Shown here: in pieces, positions 39,901 through 43,880 of the stretch
How positions within the stretch are numbered: the first letter of the stretch is position 1
How the letters are laid out: every line of letters starts with the position of its first letter
The notes under the pieces: generated by a model
Told to the model about the DNA's origin: nothing
Database searches by the model: none
Seen by the model: the letters and a program-made list of their open reading frames with translations, nothing else
Program-made: the position numbers and the translations under genes
Source of the DNA: Cordilura impudica
Taxonomy: Eukaryota > Arthropoda > Insecta > Diptera > Scathophagidae
Assembly: GCA_963682025.1 (NCBI GenBank)
Contig: OY821521.1
Location: 196,303,526 to 196,367,525, forward strand
DNA: 64,000 nucleotides
Direction: 5' to 3'

Positions 39901-39902
39901 AG
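935..39902 (+). CDS. dnr1: dnr1 (Defense repressor 1), FERM-RING E3 ubiquitin ligase, three coding exons
   Basis: Joined exons 935-1021, 37976-39018 and 39086-39902 give 648 residues, close to the roughly 680 residues I recall for the fly protein. The N-terminus (MWCIVNLPNGTQQAVKWDPK) and a C-terminal RING mark it as the ortholog of Drosophila Dnr1 and vertebrate MYLIP/IDOL. In flies Dnr1 restrains the caspase Dredd in the IMD immune pathway and affects apoptosis (family knowledge). The FERM region is interrupted by a Gln-rich and Ala-rich low-complexity insert. Splices are clean: AAG|GTAAGA to TTGCAG|GTT (phase 0), and AA|GTATGT to TTTAG|C (phase 2, the split codon reads Asn). The first intron, about 36.95 kb, is packed with transposons, including an LTR element in the same orientation, so intronic signals could influence its processing. 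Confidence 0.93.
1081..3350. repeat. Direct duplication of a dispersed repeat (about 1081-2325 and 2335-3355)
   Basis: The motif AATAGTCGC..AGGCCGACTATGCGTT at about 1088 recurs at about 2334. The two copies stay colinear through a GACAGACGGACGGACAGAC block (about 1625 and 2900) to a shared end near TCTATCAATATAAAC. The copies differ by small indels and substitutions, so the duplication is not recent. A fragment of the same family (GTTGCTAACATTATCAAC) recurs at about 37467. No coding potential. Confidence 0.75.
1690..2235. repeat. Tandem array, unit about 95-105 bp
   Basis: About five diverged units, each with CTGCAACATTTATT, then GCATATGTTT, then TATACAAATGTTTATAAGC. A shorter version lies at about 3000-3260 in the second copy of the larger duplication, so the number of units differs between the two copies. 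Confidence 0.65.
3372..3599. repeat. Short inverted-repeat element
   Basis: Perfect 12-bp inverted ends ACCCTGACCACA (3372-3383) and TGTGGTCAGGGT (3588-3599) enclose 204 bp of AT-rich noncoding DNA. The right end runs into the repeat family starting near 3575, so it may be part of that family. Confidence 0.45.
3575..4320. repeat. Dispersed noncoding repeat, copy 1
   Basis: Begins CTATACCACT..GGTCAGGGTATAA and TTTGTGCTGATGTTTATAAC. Related copies lie at 37560-37905 and 40705-41465 on the same strand. Shared blocks include CTAGTCCCCATAT and GACCTA..CTCTA near the 3' end. It looks like a non-autonomous transposon-derived repeat; the class is not recognised. Confidence 0.6.
4321..5135. other. 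AT-rich stretch with no recognised feature
   Basis: Poly-A, poly-T and short TTATTA runs only. I see no ORF or repeat I can name. Confidence 0.5.
5136..7707. mobile_element. Large foldback (palindromic) element, arms about 1 kb
   Basis: The sequence from 5136 (CGTTTATGACAGTTATTTAA) inward to about 6167 recurs as the reverse complement from 7707 inward to about 6690. Shared landmarks include a C-rich GGACATTCCCCCCCTCACC at 5490 against its complement at 7338, and a CACTTTCACTCTGAC block. Arm identity is high but indels are present. The centre (about 6168-6689) contains repeats of a roughly 300-bp AT-rich unit. No transposase is seen. Foldback elements or an inverted duplication would both fit. 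Confidence 0.8.
6110..8110. repeat. Repeats of a roughly 300-bp AT-rich unit
   Basis: The order TTGCCTGATTTATTTT, AAAACAG.GAGTAAAAACTTG, GTTTGTTGTAGGAAATTATC, TTAATTTTATTTGTGG recurs at about 6075-6370, 6375-6680 and 7735-8115, with part of it inverted at 6690-6800. The last copy lies just outside the foldback, so the unit and the foldback probably share an origin. Confidence 0.7.
8111..9239. other. AT-rich stretch with a short (TA)n run
   Basis: Contains a TA dinucleotide run at about 8743-8762. At about 8930, ACACTGCTCAACAGCCA resembles a foldback-arm block near 7085. Nothing else is recognised. Confidence 0.45.
9422..10727 (+). mobile_element. Complete Tc1/mariner transposon, DD41D (rosa-like) type
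   Basis: 1306 bp bounded by perfect 14-bp terminal inverted repeats ACGGGTGATTTTTT and AAAAAATCACCCGT, with TA target duplications at 9420-9421 and 10728-10729. It carries one full-length transposase ORF in between. The neighbouring tandem copy preserves the empty site, which fixes both ends. With intact ORF and TIRs it could be a recent insertion. It lies in the sense direction in dnr1 intron 1. Confidence 0.93.
9535..10620 (+). CDS. Tc1/mariner-family transposase, DD41D type
   Basis: 361-residue uninterrupted ORF. The N-terminal 120 residues are a helix-turn-helix DNA-binding region (NEQRLQIIEFYYQN start; a second HTH near RRRSQQLGLCYSTTWKILRK). The DDE/D catalytic triad is visible: Asp in LFSDEAHF, Asp in FQQDGATCHTA, and Asp in DLTPLDYFLWG. 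There are 41 residues between the second and third Asp, which matches the DD41D clade first described from Ceratitis rosa rather than the DD34D mariners or DD34E Tc1. It would cut and rejoin the element at TA sites in the nucleus. The first ATG gives a start with the expected N-terminus. No internal stop or frameshift is seen, so it may be functional. Confidence 0.93.
   Translation: MNRLTNEQRLQIIEFYYQNQCSVRNVFRALRPIYGLHNRPSEQTINAIVTKFRTQFTLLDIKPTTRMRTVRTEENIASVSESVTEDREMSIRRRSQQLGLCYSTTWKILRKDLGVKPYKIQLVQELKPNDLPQRLIFSEWALEKLAENPLFYRQILFSDEAHFWLNGFVNKQNCRIWSEEQPEAVQELPMHPEKCTVWCGLYAGGIIGPYFFKDAVGRNVTVNGDRYRSMLTNFLLPKMEELNLVDMWFQQDGATCHTARDSMAILRENFGEQFISRNGPVSWPPRSCDLTPLDYFLWGYVKSKVYRNKPATIPALEDNISEEIRAIPAEMLEKVAQNWTFRMDHLRRSRGQHLNEIIFKK
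11745..14495. mobile_element. Second large inverted repeat, arms about 0.9 kb
   Basis: 11745-12660 recurs as the reverse complement at 13570-14495. Matching blocks include GGAATAAATTGA against TCAATTTATTCC, GAGACGAGAGGGATATGAGTG against its complement at about 13801, and AGTCACTCGTTTCAC. The arms are diverged with several indels. The loop (12661-13569) holds a Helitron. A further weaker inverted match pairs 11290-11405 with 15080-15185, so the original structure was probably wider. No transposase is seen. Confidence 0.75.
13127..13502 (+). mobile_element. Non-autonomous Helitron-like element, copy 1
   Basis: Starts TCTATAATATTAATAGGC and ends ..CTGCTAG followed by T. A CTCGAATTTCGAG palindrome sits about 13 bases before the CTAG end. 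That is the Helitron layout: 5' TC, 3' hairpin, CTRR end, no terminal inverted repeats, no target duplication. About 376 bp; sister copies at 35187, 53987 and 58757. Confidence 0.78.
14500..14740. repeat. Repeat matching 21720-21945 in inverse orientation
   Basis: The block with TAACAGTAAATATTTTATC and a CGCGTACAAA end is the reverse complement, at moderate identity, of 21720-21945 (GATAAAATATTTACTGTTA at 21835). It is probably an old dispersed repeat. Coding potential is absent. Confidence 0.55.
14786..15076. repeat. Minisatellite based on GCGATTTTGC
   Basis: Irregular repeats of TTTTGCG and GATTTTGCGTTTT in two blocks (14786-14935 and 14980-15076). A 90-codon ORF across it is translated repeat, not a gene. 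Confidence 0.75.
15590..16080. repeat. Short AT-rich tandem repeats
   Basis: Many copies of AAAAATTTTACAATTTTTCT-like units with variable spacing; the surrounding stretch with CTTTACTTAACTTATTT is present twice (about 15850 and 16082). Noncoding. Confidence 0.6.
16070..19110. repeat. Inverted-repeat pair 16070-16345 and 18868-19110
   Basis: GTTGAATGATG with TTTATAAACATTGCTG at 16272-16325 recurs in inverse as CAGCAATGTTTATAAAC with CATCATTCAAC at 18885-18942. The match extends outward to TTAAAATTGAACTA (16108) against TAGTTCAATTTTAAATA (about 19083). These are probably ends of an old TIR element or foldback. Between the arms I see AT-rich DNA only. Confidence 0.6.
19111..20150. other. AT-rich stretch with no recognised gene
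   Basis: A GCAGACAGACAGATAGACGG block at about 19757 recalls the GACAGACGG block of the 1.1-3.3 kb repeats. Otherwise featureless. Confidence 0.4.
20151..20320. repeat. 85-bp tandem duplication (two copies)
   Basis: 20151-20235 and 20236-20320 are near-identical: each has GAAGCGTTTCTAAATCAAGG and AAAGACAGAAACTCTTTCTC. It follows an ATATAT-rich tract. The near identity suggests a recent slippage-type event. Confidence 0.85.
20321..23629. other. AT-rich intronic stretch
   Basis: Apart from the inverted relative of 14500-14740 at 21720-21945 and short TATGTA runs near 22060-22100 and 22790-22825, I see no gene or nameable repeat here. Confidence 0.4.
23630..23677. repeat. Short minisatellite, TTTTTAATAC unit
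   Basis: Four to five perfect copies of a 10-bp unit TAATACTTTT. Confidence 0.85.
24037..24743 (+). repeat. 5' LTR
   Basis: Begins AGTTATAGTAAC and ends CTATATCTAAATT. Contains an AATAAA at 24658-24663, two copies of a 24-bp U3 motif (24436-24459 and 24487-24510, one mismatch) ending TGCGGAAGC, and a 12-bp perfect-stem hairpin at 24509-24558. Confidence 0.93.
24743..24760 (+). promoter_or_regulatory. Primer-binding site, probably tRNA-Ser
   Basis: TGGCGACGAGGATGGGAT directly follows and overlaps the last base of the 5' LTR. Its complement ends CGTCGCCA, which matches the 3' end I recall for an insect tRNA-Ser. A tRNA search would settle the identity; the position is right for minus-strand priming. 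Confidence 0.75.
24857..25010 (+). repeat. Leader repeat: GTCATATCCTTGACAAAAC units between poly-A runs
   Basis: Four copies of GTCATATCCTTGA, three of which continue CAAAACA.TT, are separated by A-runs of about 14-32 bases in the untranslated leader before gag. Translated short ORFs here are artefacts of the A-runs. The run lengths are likely to vary between copies or be uncertain in assembly. Confidence 0.8.
25296..25301 (+). promoter_or_regulatory. Candidate splice donor for env mRNA
   Basis: GTAAGA in the gag leader, about 260 bases before the gag ATG. With the acceptor at 29833-29834 it would give a subgenomic env RNA. This is inference; other donors are possible. Confidence 0.35.
25557..26588 (+). 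CDS. gag: gag of the LTR retroelement
   Basis: 343-residue ORF. The N-terminal 200 residues look like an errantivirus capsid-type Gag (LPQFNGNRNDLMTF, then LLFSDIIKSRLVGKA). No CCHC zinc knuckle is present, as usual for errantivirus Gag. The C-terminal third is rich in Gln, Asn and Arg and has an internal duplication of about 20 residues around QPRQQYYQQQQQN, suitable for RNA binding. The ATG at 25557 is the first in frame. Its 3' end overlaps pol by 13 bases in the -1 frame, with an AAATTTT slip site at 26546-26552. Intact. Confidence 0.9.
   Translation: MANPQQIALDPIRYLNNLPQFNGNRNDLMTFTKLVDRVYPILASYDELSQLLFSDIIKSRLVGKAKEIIEINTQVQSWQDIKRALQSNFGERKSCDELYDDLRAVTFQTNTVDFYNDIKNKLRRLNNKSVMVLGEGEAANQVSINNQRSALHIFKNKVPEPMKTILACRNPTSLETAMDILYENGYDQMGKDGRTYQGNTRQAKRHQSDGNTPQSNRDNYNGKYQGNRERDNVRQNNGNQQDSRLFFRNNTQESRWQNDQNHRQQPRQQYYQQQQQNIFRNSTQQPRQQYYQQQQQNILRDNTQESRWHNNGNSQPTQPRSEPMEINNAENFQQGASTEDCHI
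26546..26552 (+). promoter_or_regulatory. -1 ribosomal frameshift heptamer (gag-pol)
   Basis: A AAT TTT in the gag reading frame fits the X XXY YYZ pattern. The pol frame has a stop (TGA, 26543-26545) immediately upstream and none downstream until 28901, so slippage here would enter pol at the first possible point. Confidence 0.75.
26576..28903 (+). CDS. pol: pol: protease, reverse transcriptase and RNase H
   Basis: 775 residues from the first ATG in the pol frame; translation probably enters earlier by -1 slippage. Protease active site DTGATHSV is at about residue 18. Reverse transcriptase spans about 240-460, with the catalytic YLDD at 423-426 and LDLAKGFHQI upstream. RNase H starts near residue 570 (TDASNFAIGAVLSQ) and the connecting region has ETDHRPLTWLF. 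The frame closes with a stop at 28901-28903, just as the integrase zinc-binding region begins. The rest of pol continues one frame over, which is unusual because errantivirus pol is normally a single ORF. The break is either a mutation in this copy or a base-call error. Confidence 0.92.
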   Translation: MPYITVKTRLGCLKFIVDTGATHSVINPGICHSKWKTNSQPVILKTLQHVIKLEEKVSIPLFEELGNTNNRIEFFVCKFHTRYDGLLGNNILKELKAIINLNNDLLIIGNKKIPMNYTLEDKEYFFKTNGIYNVELNIDKKEGLICIPETLINNQDIEIMKGIYEAENFKIDAAIKVSGNTPRNVKLSTQKTDNVTSENFCVHNIGDEISKVSLLEQIRTDHLNSEERGKLLQLINKFKKIFYTEDNDLTFTNAIKHEIRTTNNIPIAAKTYRYPYVHKDEVKKQIKEMLDKKIIRPSHSPYSAPVWIVPKKMDASGRRKWRLVIDCRKLNEITIDDKYPIPNIDEILEKLGRCQYFTTLDLAKGFHQIEIHDKDIAKTAFSVEGGHYEFLRMPFGLRTAPATFQRLMNNVLGDLINKICLVYLDDIIIFSTSLQEHLESLTKVFQRLKEVNLKIQIDKSEFLKKETNFLGHIVTEEGIKPNPEKIICVQKFPLPTTQKEIKQFLGLAGYYRKFIRDYSKIAKPMTKYLKKDVKIDMSDPEYKESFETLKRLLTNSPVLSYPDFNKKFTLQTDASNFAIGAVLSQDGHPNCYISRTLNDHERNYSTIEKELLAVVWATQQLRPYLFGRRFMIETDHRPLTWLFSIKEPNSKLVRWRLRLQEYDYEIKYKKGILNGNADALSRVEIHLMNEDDTSTGNNTIIETTNPLNFYRRQINIVKTTSGSLKIRNESIFRNKRKTISAKEFDEQTIITLLKNHFDSDKTNAVLIHDEHISRK
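28878..29807 (+). CDS. pol: pol: integrase part, displaced by one frame
   Basis: 309 residues in the +1 frame relative to the upstream pol ORF, with which it overlaps by 26 bases. It shows the C-C half of the HHCC zinc motif (CDIC at 40-43) and the catalytic triad Asp73 (HADVF), Asp127 (VMDNELGF) and Glu163 (DIERLHNTINEH), a D,D(35)E spacing. The ATG at 28878 is not expected to be a natural start; the first zinc His lies near the break. The integrase would need fusion to the upstream ORF to be made. Confidence 0.88.
   Translation: MTNIFPENNHRGINENFAELKLEIYHPQLKLRITQYINNCDICSKEKYERRPIKQEFKITETPEKPGEIVHADVFYSLEKTLFLTFIDKFSKHAQAIKIKNRSWIEFKIALTQYLSTVGTIKKLVMDNELGFKALPLLEFLREQNIEIHYTSNNNHTSNSDIERLHNTINEHIRILKHDPNREIESVEEKIYKVIVFYNNTIHSTTNKKPIDFRNGNITHDDYQSIRESIIKTKENIIGKLNRTRENVDIQKGPVYLKDERGGKNHSKFRKVIVSELDDDHVITNRGHKYYKSHIRRKRKYQNVNQDTP
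29833..29834 (+). promoter_or_regulatory. Candidate splice acceptor abutting the env ATG
   Basis: TTTATTTTCAG lies immediately before the env start codon, 25 bases after the pol stop. Errantivirus env is known to be translated from a spliced RNA; this site fits that role. Confidence 0.6.
29835..31385 (+). CDS. env: env of the LTR retroelement
   Basis: 516-residue intact ORF. A hydrophobic N-terminus (residues 1-19) looks like a signal peptide. A furin-type site RNRR (106-109) is followed by a Gly-rich hydrophobic fusion-peptide-like stretch (GLVNGLGKG). Several N-x-S/T sites and a long heptad-rich region follow. A transmembrane segment lies at about 468-487 (INIIIFITIIILTLFIY), then a short cytoplasmic tail. 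This is the layout of baculovirus F-like errantivirus Env. The last 11 residues and the stop are encoded inside the 3' LTR, which starts at 31352. Because env is open, the element resembles those able to form particles; activity is not shown by sequence. Confidence 0.9.
   Translation: MELIHIIIVLTSILHLLDSQRMYIQNVEDNKGYLPIKEEDIKIIDHYHRIVHFINLTDYHHSLEIIEKNIELLDGTISDLKPLMKTIENDFNLLRVKITNLSPHFRNRRGLVNGLGKGIKFITGNMDSDDEKEIRNTLDILKKNILDNSVEINSFVQISETLSSQIQNITTHINKQQTKVTRYINRYKNEIQNKISTIEDEVMFLEHIYQIDNDISLLRNHVDDIGQVIFTGKLGIVPTDVLNQQELQLIDDFETYNNIKISVANIEDTISIILSIPKYSSNSFSKITFEPIPNRENKSLYLEENQILIDKNKNIFCVNVTDNLLKNLKPFKDPCIENIVKNNEAKCTLKKFDYPEIKEMKQGFLLFKNFYENLTDDCIHENYEILSGTFVLKFENCKVTARNISYYNDKISFKEDVILYHLITDIKENKTFIDLKLEDLYVKQITYENNFKEIDFKHKNNKILNITSSGINIIIFITIIILTLFIYKKKVQVYNISSEPQPNRGGVIVTPTKIII
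31345..31351 (+). promoter_or_regulatory. Polypurine tract
   Basis: GTGGGGG directly before the 3' LTR, the usual plus-strand primer position. It overlaps the env coding sequence. Confidence 0.65.
31352..32058 (+). repeat. 3' LTR
   Basis: Same length as the 5' LTR and identical by eye. Contains the end of env (stop at 31383-31385) and AATAAA at 31973-31978. Confidence 0.93.
32090..33720. repeat. Diverged tandem-like array, unit about 110-140 bp
   Basis: The order GACTTAA..AATACTTTAAGC, TTGTATTTCATACAAG, TTTTTAGATAAAATT, TTAGTTAA recurs at about 32150, 32340, 32430, 32510, 32640, 32800, 33125 and 33530. Units are uneven and degraded. The LTR element abuts the left end of this array. Confidence 0.6.
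33364..33442. repeat. Perfect 25-bp inverted repeat (hairpin)
   Basis: Arms 33364-33388 and 33418-33442 are exact reverse complements, containing TTACGAGCTTACTGGTC, around a 29-base loop. It lies in the middle of the degraded array but shows no decay itself. It could be a small mobile element or a structured RNA. Confidence 0.8.
33721..35064. other. Intronic stretch with no recognised gene
   Basis: Includes a TACATACATACATA run near 34457-34475. Short imperfect palindromes (for example AATCTAAAGAGTAAA near 33860) were seen; nothing codes. Confidence 0.4.
35187..35563 (+). mobile_element. Non-autonomous Helitron-like element, copy 2
   Basis: Starts TCTATAATATTAATAGGC and ends TGCTAG, with the CTCGAATTTCGAG palindrome just upstream of the end. 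It is nested in the Tc1 remnant. 377 bp, almost the same length as copy 1. Confidence 0.78.
35640..36250 (-). pseudogene. Tc1-family transposase fossil
   Basis: On the minus strand the segment around 35740-35830 reads WPAQSPNLNPIANLWKQP, matching the Tc1 block around the third catalytic residue. That residue is Ala where Glu is expected. Further upstream (about 36030-36120) a block like KPLISEKNRLAHKF matches the family region before the catalytic core. The reading frame is interrupted by stops and frameshifts. Clearly inactive. Confidence 0.7.
36394..37559. other. Intronic stretch, fragment of the 1.1-3.3 kb repeat and (TA)n
   Basis: A short piece at 37437-37500 matches about 2600-2650 (GTTGCTAACATTATCAAC). 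TATATA palindromic runs occupy about 37511-37552. Otherwise nothing recognised. Confidence 0.45.
37560..37905. repeat. Dispersed noncoding repeat, copy 2 (partial)
   Basis: Shares CCTAGTCCCCATAT, a CAATGGCAATCAAATTTG..TTTATGCTT block and a GACCTA..CTCTA..CATGGTATAGG end with the 3' halves of the copies at 3575 and 40705. It stops about 70 bases before dnr1 exon 2. Confidence 0.55.
37976..39018 (+). CDS. dnr1: dnr1 coding exon 2 (FERM core and low-complexity insert)
   Basis: Starts VCKALGIICEMEYFGLEHW after a TTCTTATTGCAG acceptor. It carries most of the FERM domain, then a charged Gln-rich stretch at about residues 150-180 (EQQEQQQQQ) and an Ala run, then the FERM C-lobe start (LRIYQDYIIRPANEE). 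It ends inside a codon at GTATGT; reading through gives a stop 19 bases later. Confidence 0.93.
39086..39902 (+). CDS. dnr1: dnr1 coding exon 3 (FERM C-lobe and RING finger)
   Basis: The 67-bp intron before it ends in CATTTTAG. Residues 568-602 form a compact C-terminal RING: CKIC, then CCHVMACDQC, then CPNC, the pattern of MYLIP-type RINGs that bind an E2 enzyme. A Ser/Thr-rich tail follows. The stop is at 39900-39902. Confidence 0.93.
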
Positions 39903-40600
39903 AATTGGTTTCTTATTTGGCTTCTGTTCGCCAGTAGCTCGCCTCATCGAATGGCTTTGTTGGCCCCTTTAAATTGAAAAATTATTCTACTCAATATCCA
40001 AGCGAGAAATTCTAGCCGAAAGTTTGTATTTCAGTGTAAAACGAGATAATGCAATTATAACAAAAACCTTCTTTAATTCCTTCAATTAGCATTTAAGTAT
40101 TCACGTTTTATTTTTAATGTACTTCACTATTTATTATTAACAATAATGTGTATTGTAAATATTTTACGAAAAAACAAAAAAACAACAAAAATTAATATTC
40201 GTTACAATAATCTTAAGTTTTATTTGTTTTGCTTTTAAGTCACCTTTGTAGCCTTGATCATAAATTTTTTATTATCTAAATATCTAAATATGTACATATG
40301 TCTGTTCGTATGCCTGCTATTATTATTACAACAACTATTAATTTATATTAAGTAAACACACTTAATTTTGAGCGTATGCAACGTTAGGAAAATTTATATA
40401 GATTGCAACACCTTTAATCTGTATCCAGGTTACTGAACAGAGATATTGTTGAAAAGTTTTATTATTATTATGGTCTCAATTAATCAATGCAAATAGAAAT
40501 TAAAAAAAATGTCAAGTTATAATAAAAAAAATGTAAACAAATTAAATACTGCTTGTTTCAATGATGTCAAAGAAAATAAACGAGTATGATTAGAGCCAGG
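39903..40600 (+). other. dnr1 3' UTR (presumed)
   Basis: AT-rich sequence after the stop. A canonical AATAAA is at 40575-40580, with other AATAAA-like sites upstream near 40522. The exact cleavage site cannot be chosen. Confidence 0.5.
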
Positions 40601-40704
40601 ACCGTAACAGTTAAATCTTGTATCAATCATCAAAGTCAAAGTAATAAAATAAAAGTAATTTTTTGATTTTGATTTTTTGAGCAGAAATAACAGTTATATT
40701 TAAA

Positions 40705-41465
40705 CCCTATACCACTGTTTGGTCAAGGTATAACGCGTTTGTGCTGATGTTTGTAACTACCAAAAATATTTGAAATATGACGCAAATATGAATATATTTT
40801 CATGAATTTTAAAGTGGTGACAATCGGTGCATGTTCATACCTCAGCTTAAATTGCCAAATTATTATATAGATGTCGATCAAATTTGGTTTGCGTGTGTTT
40901 ATTGCACCCATCAGTAGACCAAAAATAAACTCTGAAGACCAATTGTTATGCCTGGTTTTCACTGTATCATTTTGAATGTCAATATTTGTCAATTAGTGTC
41001 AGTTGTATGAAAACGGGTTGTAATGTATTGTCATTTGCATTCAAAAATGACATCAAAAATGAAATTACCAACATGTAGGTAATATGATTTTGTTTGACAG
41101 CCGGATTTTTTGTTAGTTTATAAGATGTAATGCAAGTGTAATTAATAGAAAATTACGAGATATCAGATGAGGCAACTGTTTGTTGTCAGTTTATAAAACA
41201 AGTGAAAACCAGGCATTAGTCATATAAATCTATTAAAAAACAAAAATATTGCACAGATTTTTCTCAAATATGGTTTTTATATGTATGTTCTTGCAAAAAA
41301 TAAGTGTCTATCAAATATAAACCATCCGATATGAAATTTTTCATATCTGCAAGCAACAAAATTAATAACAATGCCACTGAAATTTTTTATGCCTAGTTTC
41401 TATATCCAATTAGTTGGACCTATCACCATTTCTCTACACGCATGGTATAGGGCATTGTATAGTCG
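40705..41465. repeat. Dispersed noncoding repeat, copy 3, split by a MITE
   Basis: Starts CCCTATACCACTGTTTGGTC and TTTGTGCTGATGTTTGTAAC, very like copy 1 at 3575, and ends CATGGTATAGGGCATTG. The middle is interrupted by the 267-bp MITE. Confidence 0.65.
40949..41215. mobile_element. MITE, Harbinger-like (TTA target duplication)
   Basis: Perfect 15-bp terminal inverted repeats TGCCTGGTTTTCACT and AGTGAAAACCAGGCA, flanked by TTA at 40946-40948 and 41216-41218. It interrupts the dispersed repeat, whose copy 1 lacks it, which supports the boundaries. 267 bp, noncoding. A 3-bp TTA duplication is typical of PIF/Harbinger elements. Confidence 0.85.
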
Positions 41466-41479
41466 GTCTAGACGACCGA

Positions 41480-42085
41480 GCAGAAATAACAGGGGGATAA
41501 ATTTCTAATTCACAATACAATCACAAAAACAGCGTAATATGTGAGCGTAAGATCTTACGCGTAACATGTGAGCATTAAGACAAATCGGTGTGACATTATT
41601 GTTTGGTGAAAAAATTATGATATGTAATAACCTTTTTGTCGCTGTTTTCTGCATTTTATTGATGTGTAAACATCTATACGCGCAGGGGGGTAAATTTACA
41701 ATCACAAAAACAAAAACAGTGTAACTCATATCGGTGTGAGCTGAAGGAGATAACGCTGTGTGACTTATGATTGTATTGGTGAAAAAATTATGATATAAAA
41801 TTGTTTTTTTATGCCACTTTTTTAAAAGCGTCATCTATGTATCACTTATATACGTTTACATTAGGATATTTTTAACGTTTTACAGCAAACGGTTGTTGAA
41901 TTAGCTGAAACAGTTTTTGCTATAAGTGATACATAGATGACGCTTTCTGTTTGATTTTAAAAAATGACATAAAAAATCTTTAATTACTAGATGTTTACAC
42001 ATCTTCCCTGTGATCGGACTCACATGATTTTTTTATTACCAGATGTTTACACATCTCCCCTGTGATCGGACTCACATGATTTTTT
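41480..42085. repeat. Nested palindrome and direct-repeat cluster
   Basis: A perfect 25-bp inverted repeat (41826-41850 and 41921-41945, core GTCATCTATGTATCACTT) surrounds a 70-base loop. Outside it, GATGTGTAAACATC (41660) is inverted as GATGTTTACACATC (41990 and 42043). The segment CTGTGATCGGACTCACATGA occurs twice (about 42008 and 42060). An AATCACAAAAACA..GTGAAAAAATTATGATAT block also occurs twice (41520-41635 and 41698-41796). Possibly nested TIR elements. Confidence 0.7.
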
Positions 42086-42424
42086 TTTTTTTTTGGATCA
42101 GAAAGAACACTTTTGATTTTTATTTTTCCGAGCAGAAATAACCGTTATTTTTTCATTTATATTTTTTTTAGATTACTCAATTAGTTTGAAAGTTATTAAT
42201 GTCTGAAAAGTGAAAACGGCAAACCAAAATCAACGGATAAACCCAAATTAAGTAGTGAATAGTTTCAAACTGATTCCTTTGAAAAATCACTAAAGACTAT
42301 TTAATAGGAGCGACATTTCCGTGGTTTCGTATGTGACAGTCGTACTTCAGCAGCCATCTTTAAAAGCAGGAAAAAAAAATAATTTTTTTCATTGTTTTAA
42401 TTTTTGAATAGCACTTTCGTAGCA

Positions 42425-43156
42425 CTAGATTTGCTCTAAAGACTGGGAGTTCTCGCAAGTGCGGTCATAAGGTATTAGCAAATAAAAGGGATACGTAGTG
42501 TGACAGAAAGTGGCATCGATAAGAATGGTAGAAATAGTAAGGAGATCAAAAGCGGCGAAGCAATTCTTATACTGATTTAGGAAGCCTAGGCACTTGAAAG
42601 TTTCTTTCGCCAATTGAAAAATGGCTTTATTTCAACGGACATCACACTGAATTTTCATGCTAAGAACTTCAAGAGCATCTGATTTCTCAATATCTACTCT
42701 TTCCATGGCCATACAGACGACATTGATGACTCCATGGCTCGTTTATGGGTCTCACTCGACCACATTTAGATTCAAAAGGTCTTGACTGAATGCGTTATTC
42801 ATATATTGCCTCATGGCCCCAATCTACCAAAGGCTTGGGATTTGATTGAAGGAAAATGAATTGCTGTCGTAAATAGGATTAGAAGTTTGACATAGAAAAA
42901 TAAAAAAAAATAAGGAGAAAGGACAAAGCCTTGCAGTACTCAGCGTTTTACTGAAACTCTTTGGAGAAAACTCATTACCAGAAGCAATCAGTTTTGACAA
43001 GAGTGCGCTGTGCCACACCTGATCGAATGCTTTGGAAATAGCCAGAGCAACAACCTCACTTTCACCGAATCTCTGATTCCAACGTTCCGAAAGAAGCTCC
43101 ATCAGGTCACCCGTAGAACGACTTCTACGAAAGCCATACTGTATGTCGTAAATCAA
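42425..43156 (-). pseudogene. Non-LTR retrotransposon reverse transcriptase fossil
   Basis: On the minus strand about 43156-43000 reads QYGFRRSRSTGDLMELLSER and then AISKAFDQVWHSALLSKL, the block before the RT catalytic motif of jockey/CR1-type LINEs. Further along (42613-42470) KCLGFLNQYKNCF and FDLLTIS match the segment near the RT C-terminus. The catalytic centre between them is missing, so the copy is internally deleted and dead. Confidence 0.75.
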
Positions 43157-43880
43157 TAAGTTGGTTGATCACTAGATGGTAATTCACCATGTTCCTTTGA
43201 AAGCGCAGAGTTGTTAGTTAATAATAACGGATAAAAACGTTTTTTTTAAATTTTATTTTTCGGTCACGGAAATCCCATATTTAAATTATAAAATGTAAGT
43301 AAAAAGTGTCCTATATTATAATTTAACATATCGCTCATTTGCGAGAAGTGAACTAAACTGATTATTAAAAAATATAATATAATATTTATTATTTATTTAT
43401 TTACAAAATATTTTACAAAACAAATTCATAAAATATAGGAAAAAGGGCGTCGGTAACAAGACCATATGCGCTCGTATTACAAAAGATAAAATGAAAAATT
43501 ATATTTACATTTTAATATTCAAAATATGATTCAAAAATGAATCATAATTACTAAAATTAAAACGGACAGTTAAAAAAGAATAATTTTTAAAACGTATAAA
43601 AATAAACTCGTTATGAAATTTTTACCTAGACATTCTGAATGTTGTGTTGCAGCAGACTTCTTTTGATTCTCGTGATACTGAGGTAAACTAATTATTTAAA
43701 ATATAATATAATTTATTATGGAGATTGTTTTATTTGTTATAGAACTGCTCAAATGCGTATGTCATTTTCTGTTTTAAATTGAATTAAAACGAGCGTAAAT
43801 AAGAAGACGTACGTCCCAAGGGCGTCGTACCAAGAACTATATATTATGAGGATGTGCCTATTAATAAATGTGCCTATTAG
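43157..43880. other. Intergenic stretch with no recognised gene
   Basis: AT-rich. GGGCGTCG..ACAAGA at about 43445 and GGGCGTCGTACCAAGAA at about 43818 look like a diverged repeat pair. Nothing else is recognised. Confidence 0.35.

Noticed and set aside
41480..42085. CRISPR-like array of repeats
   Set aside because: The repeats are few, unevenly spaced, mixed in orientation and in a eukaryotic genome.
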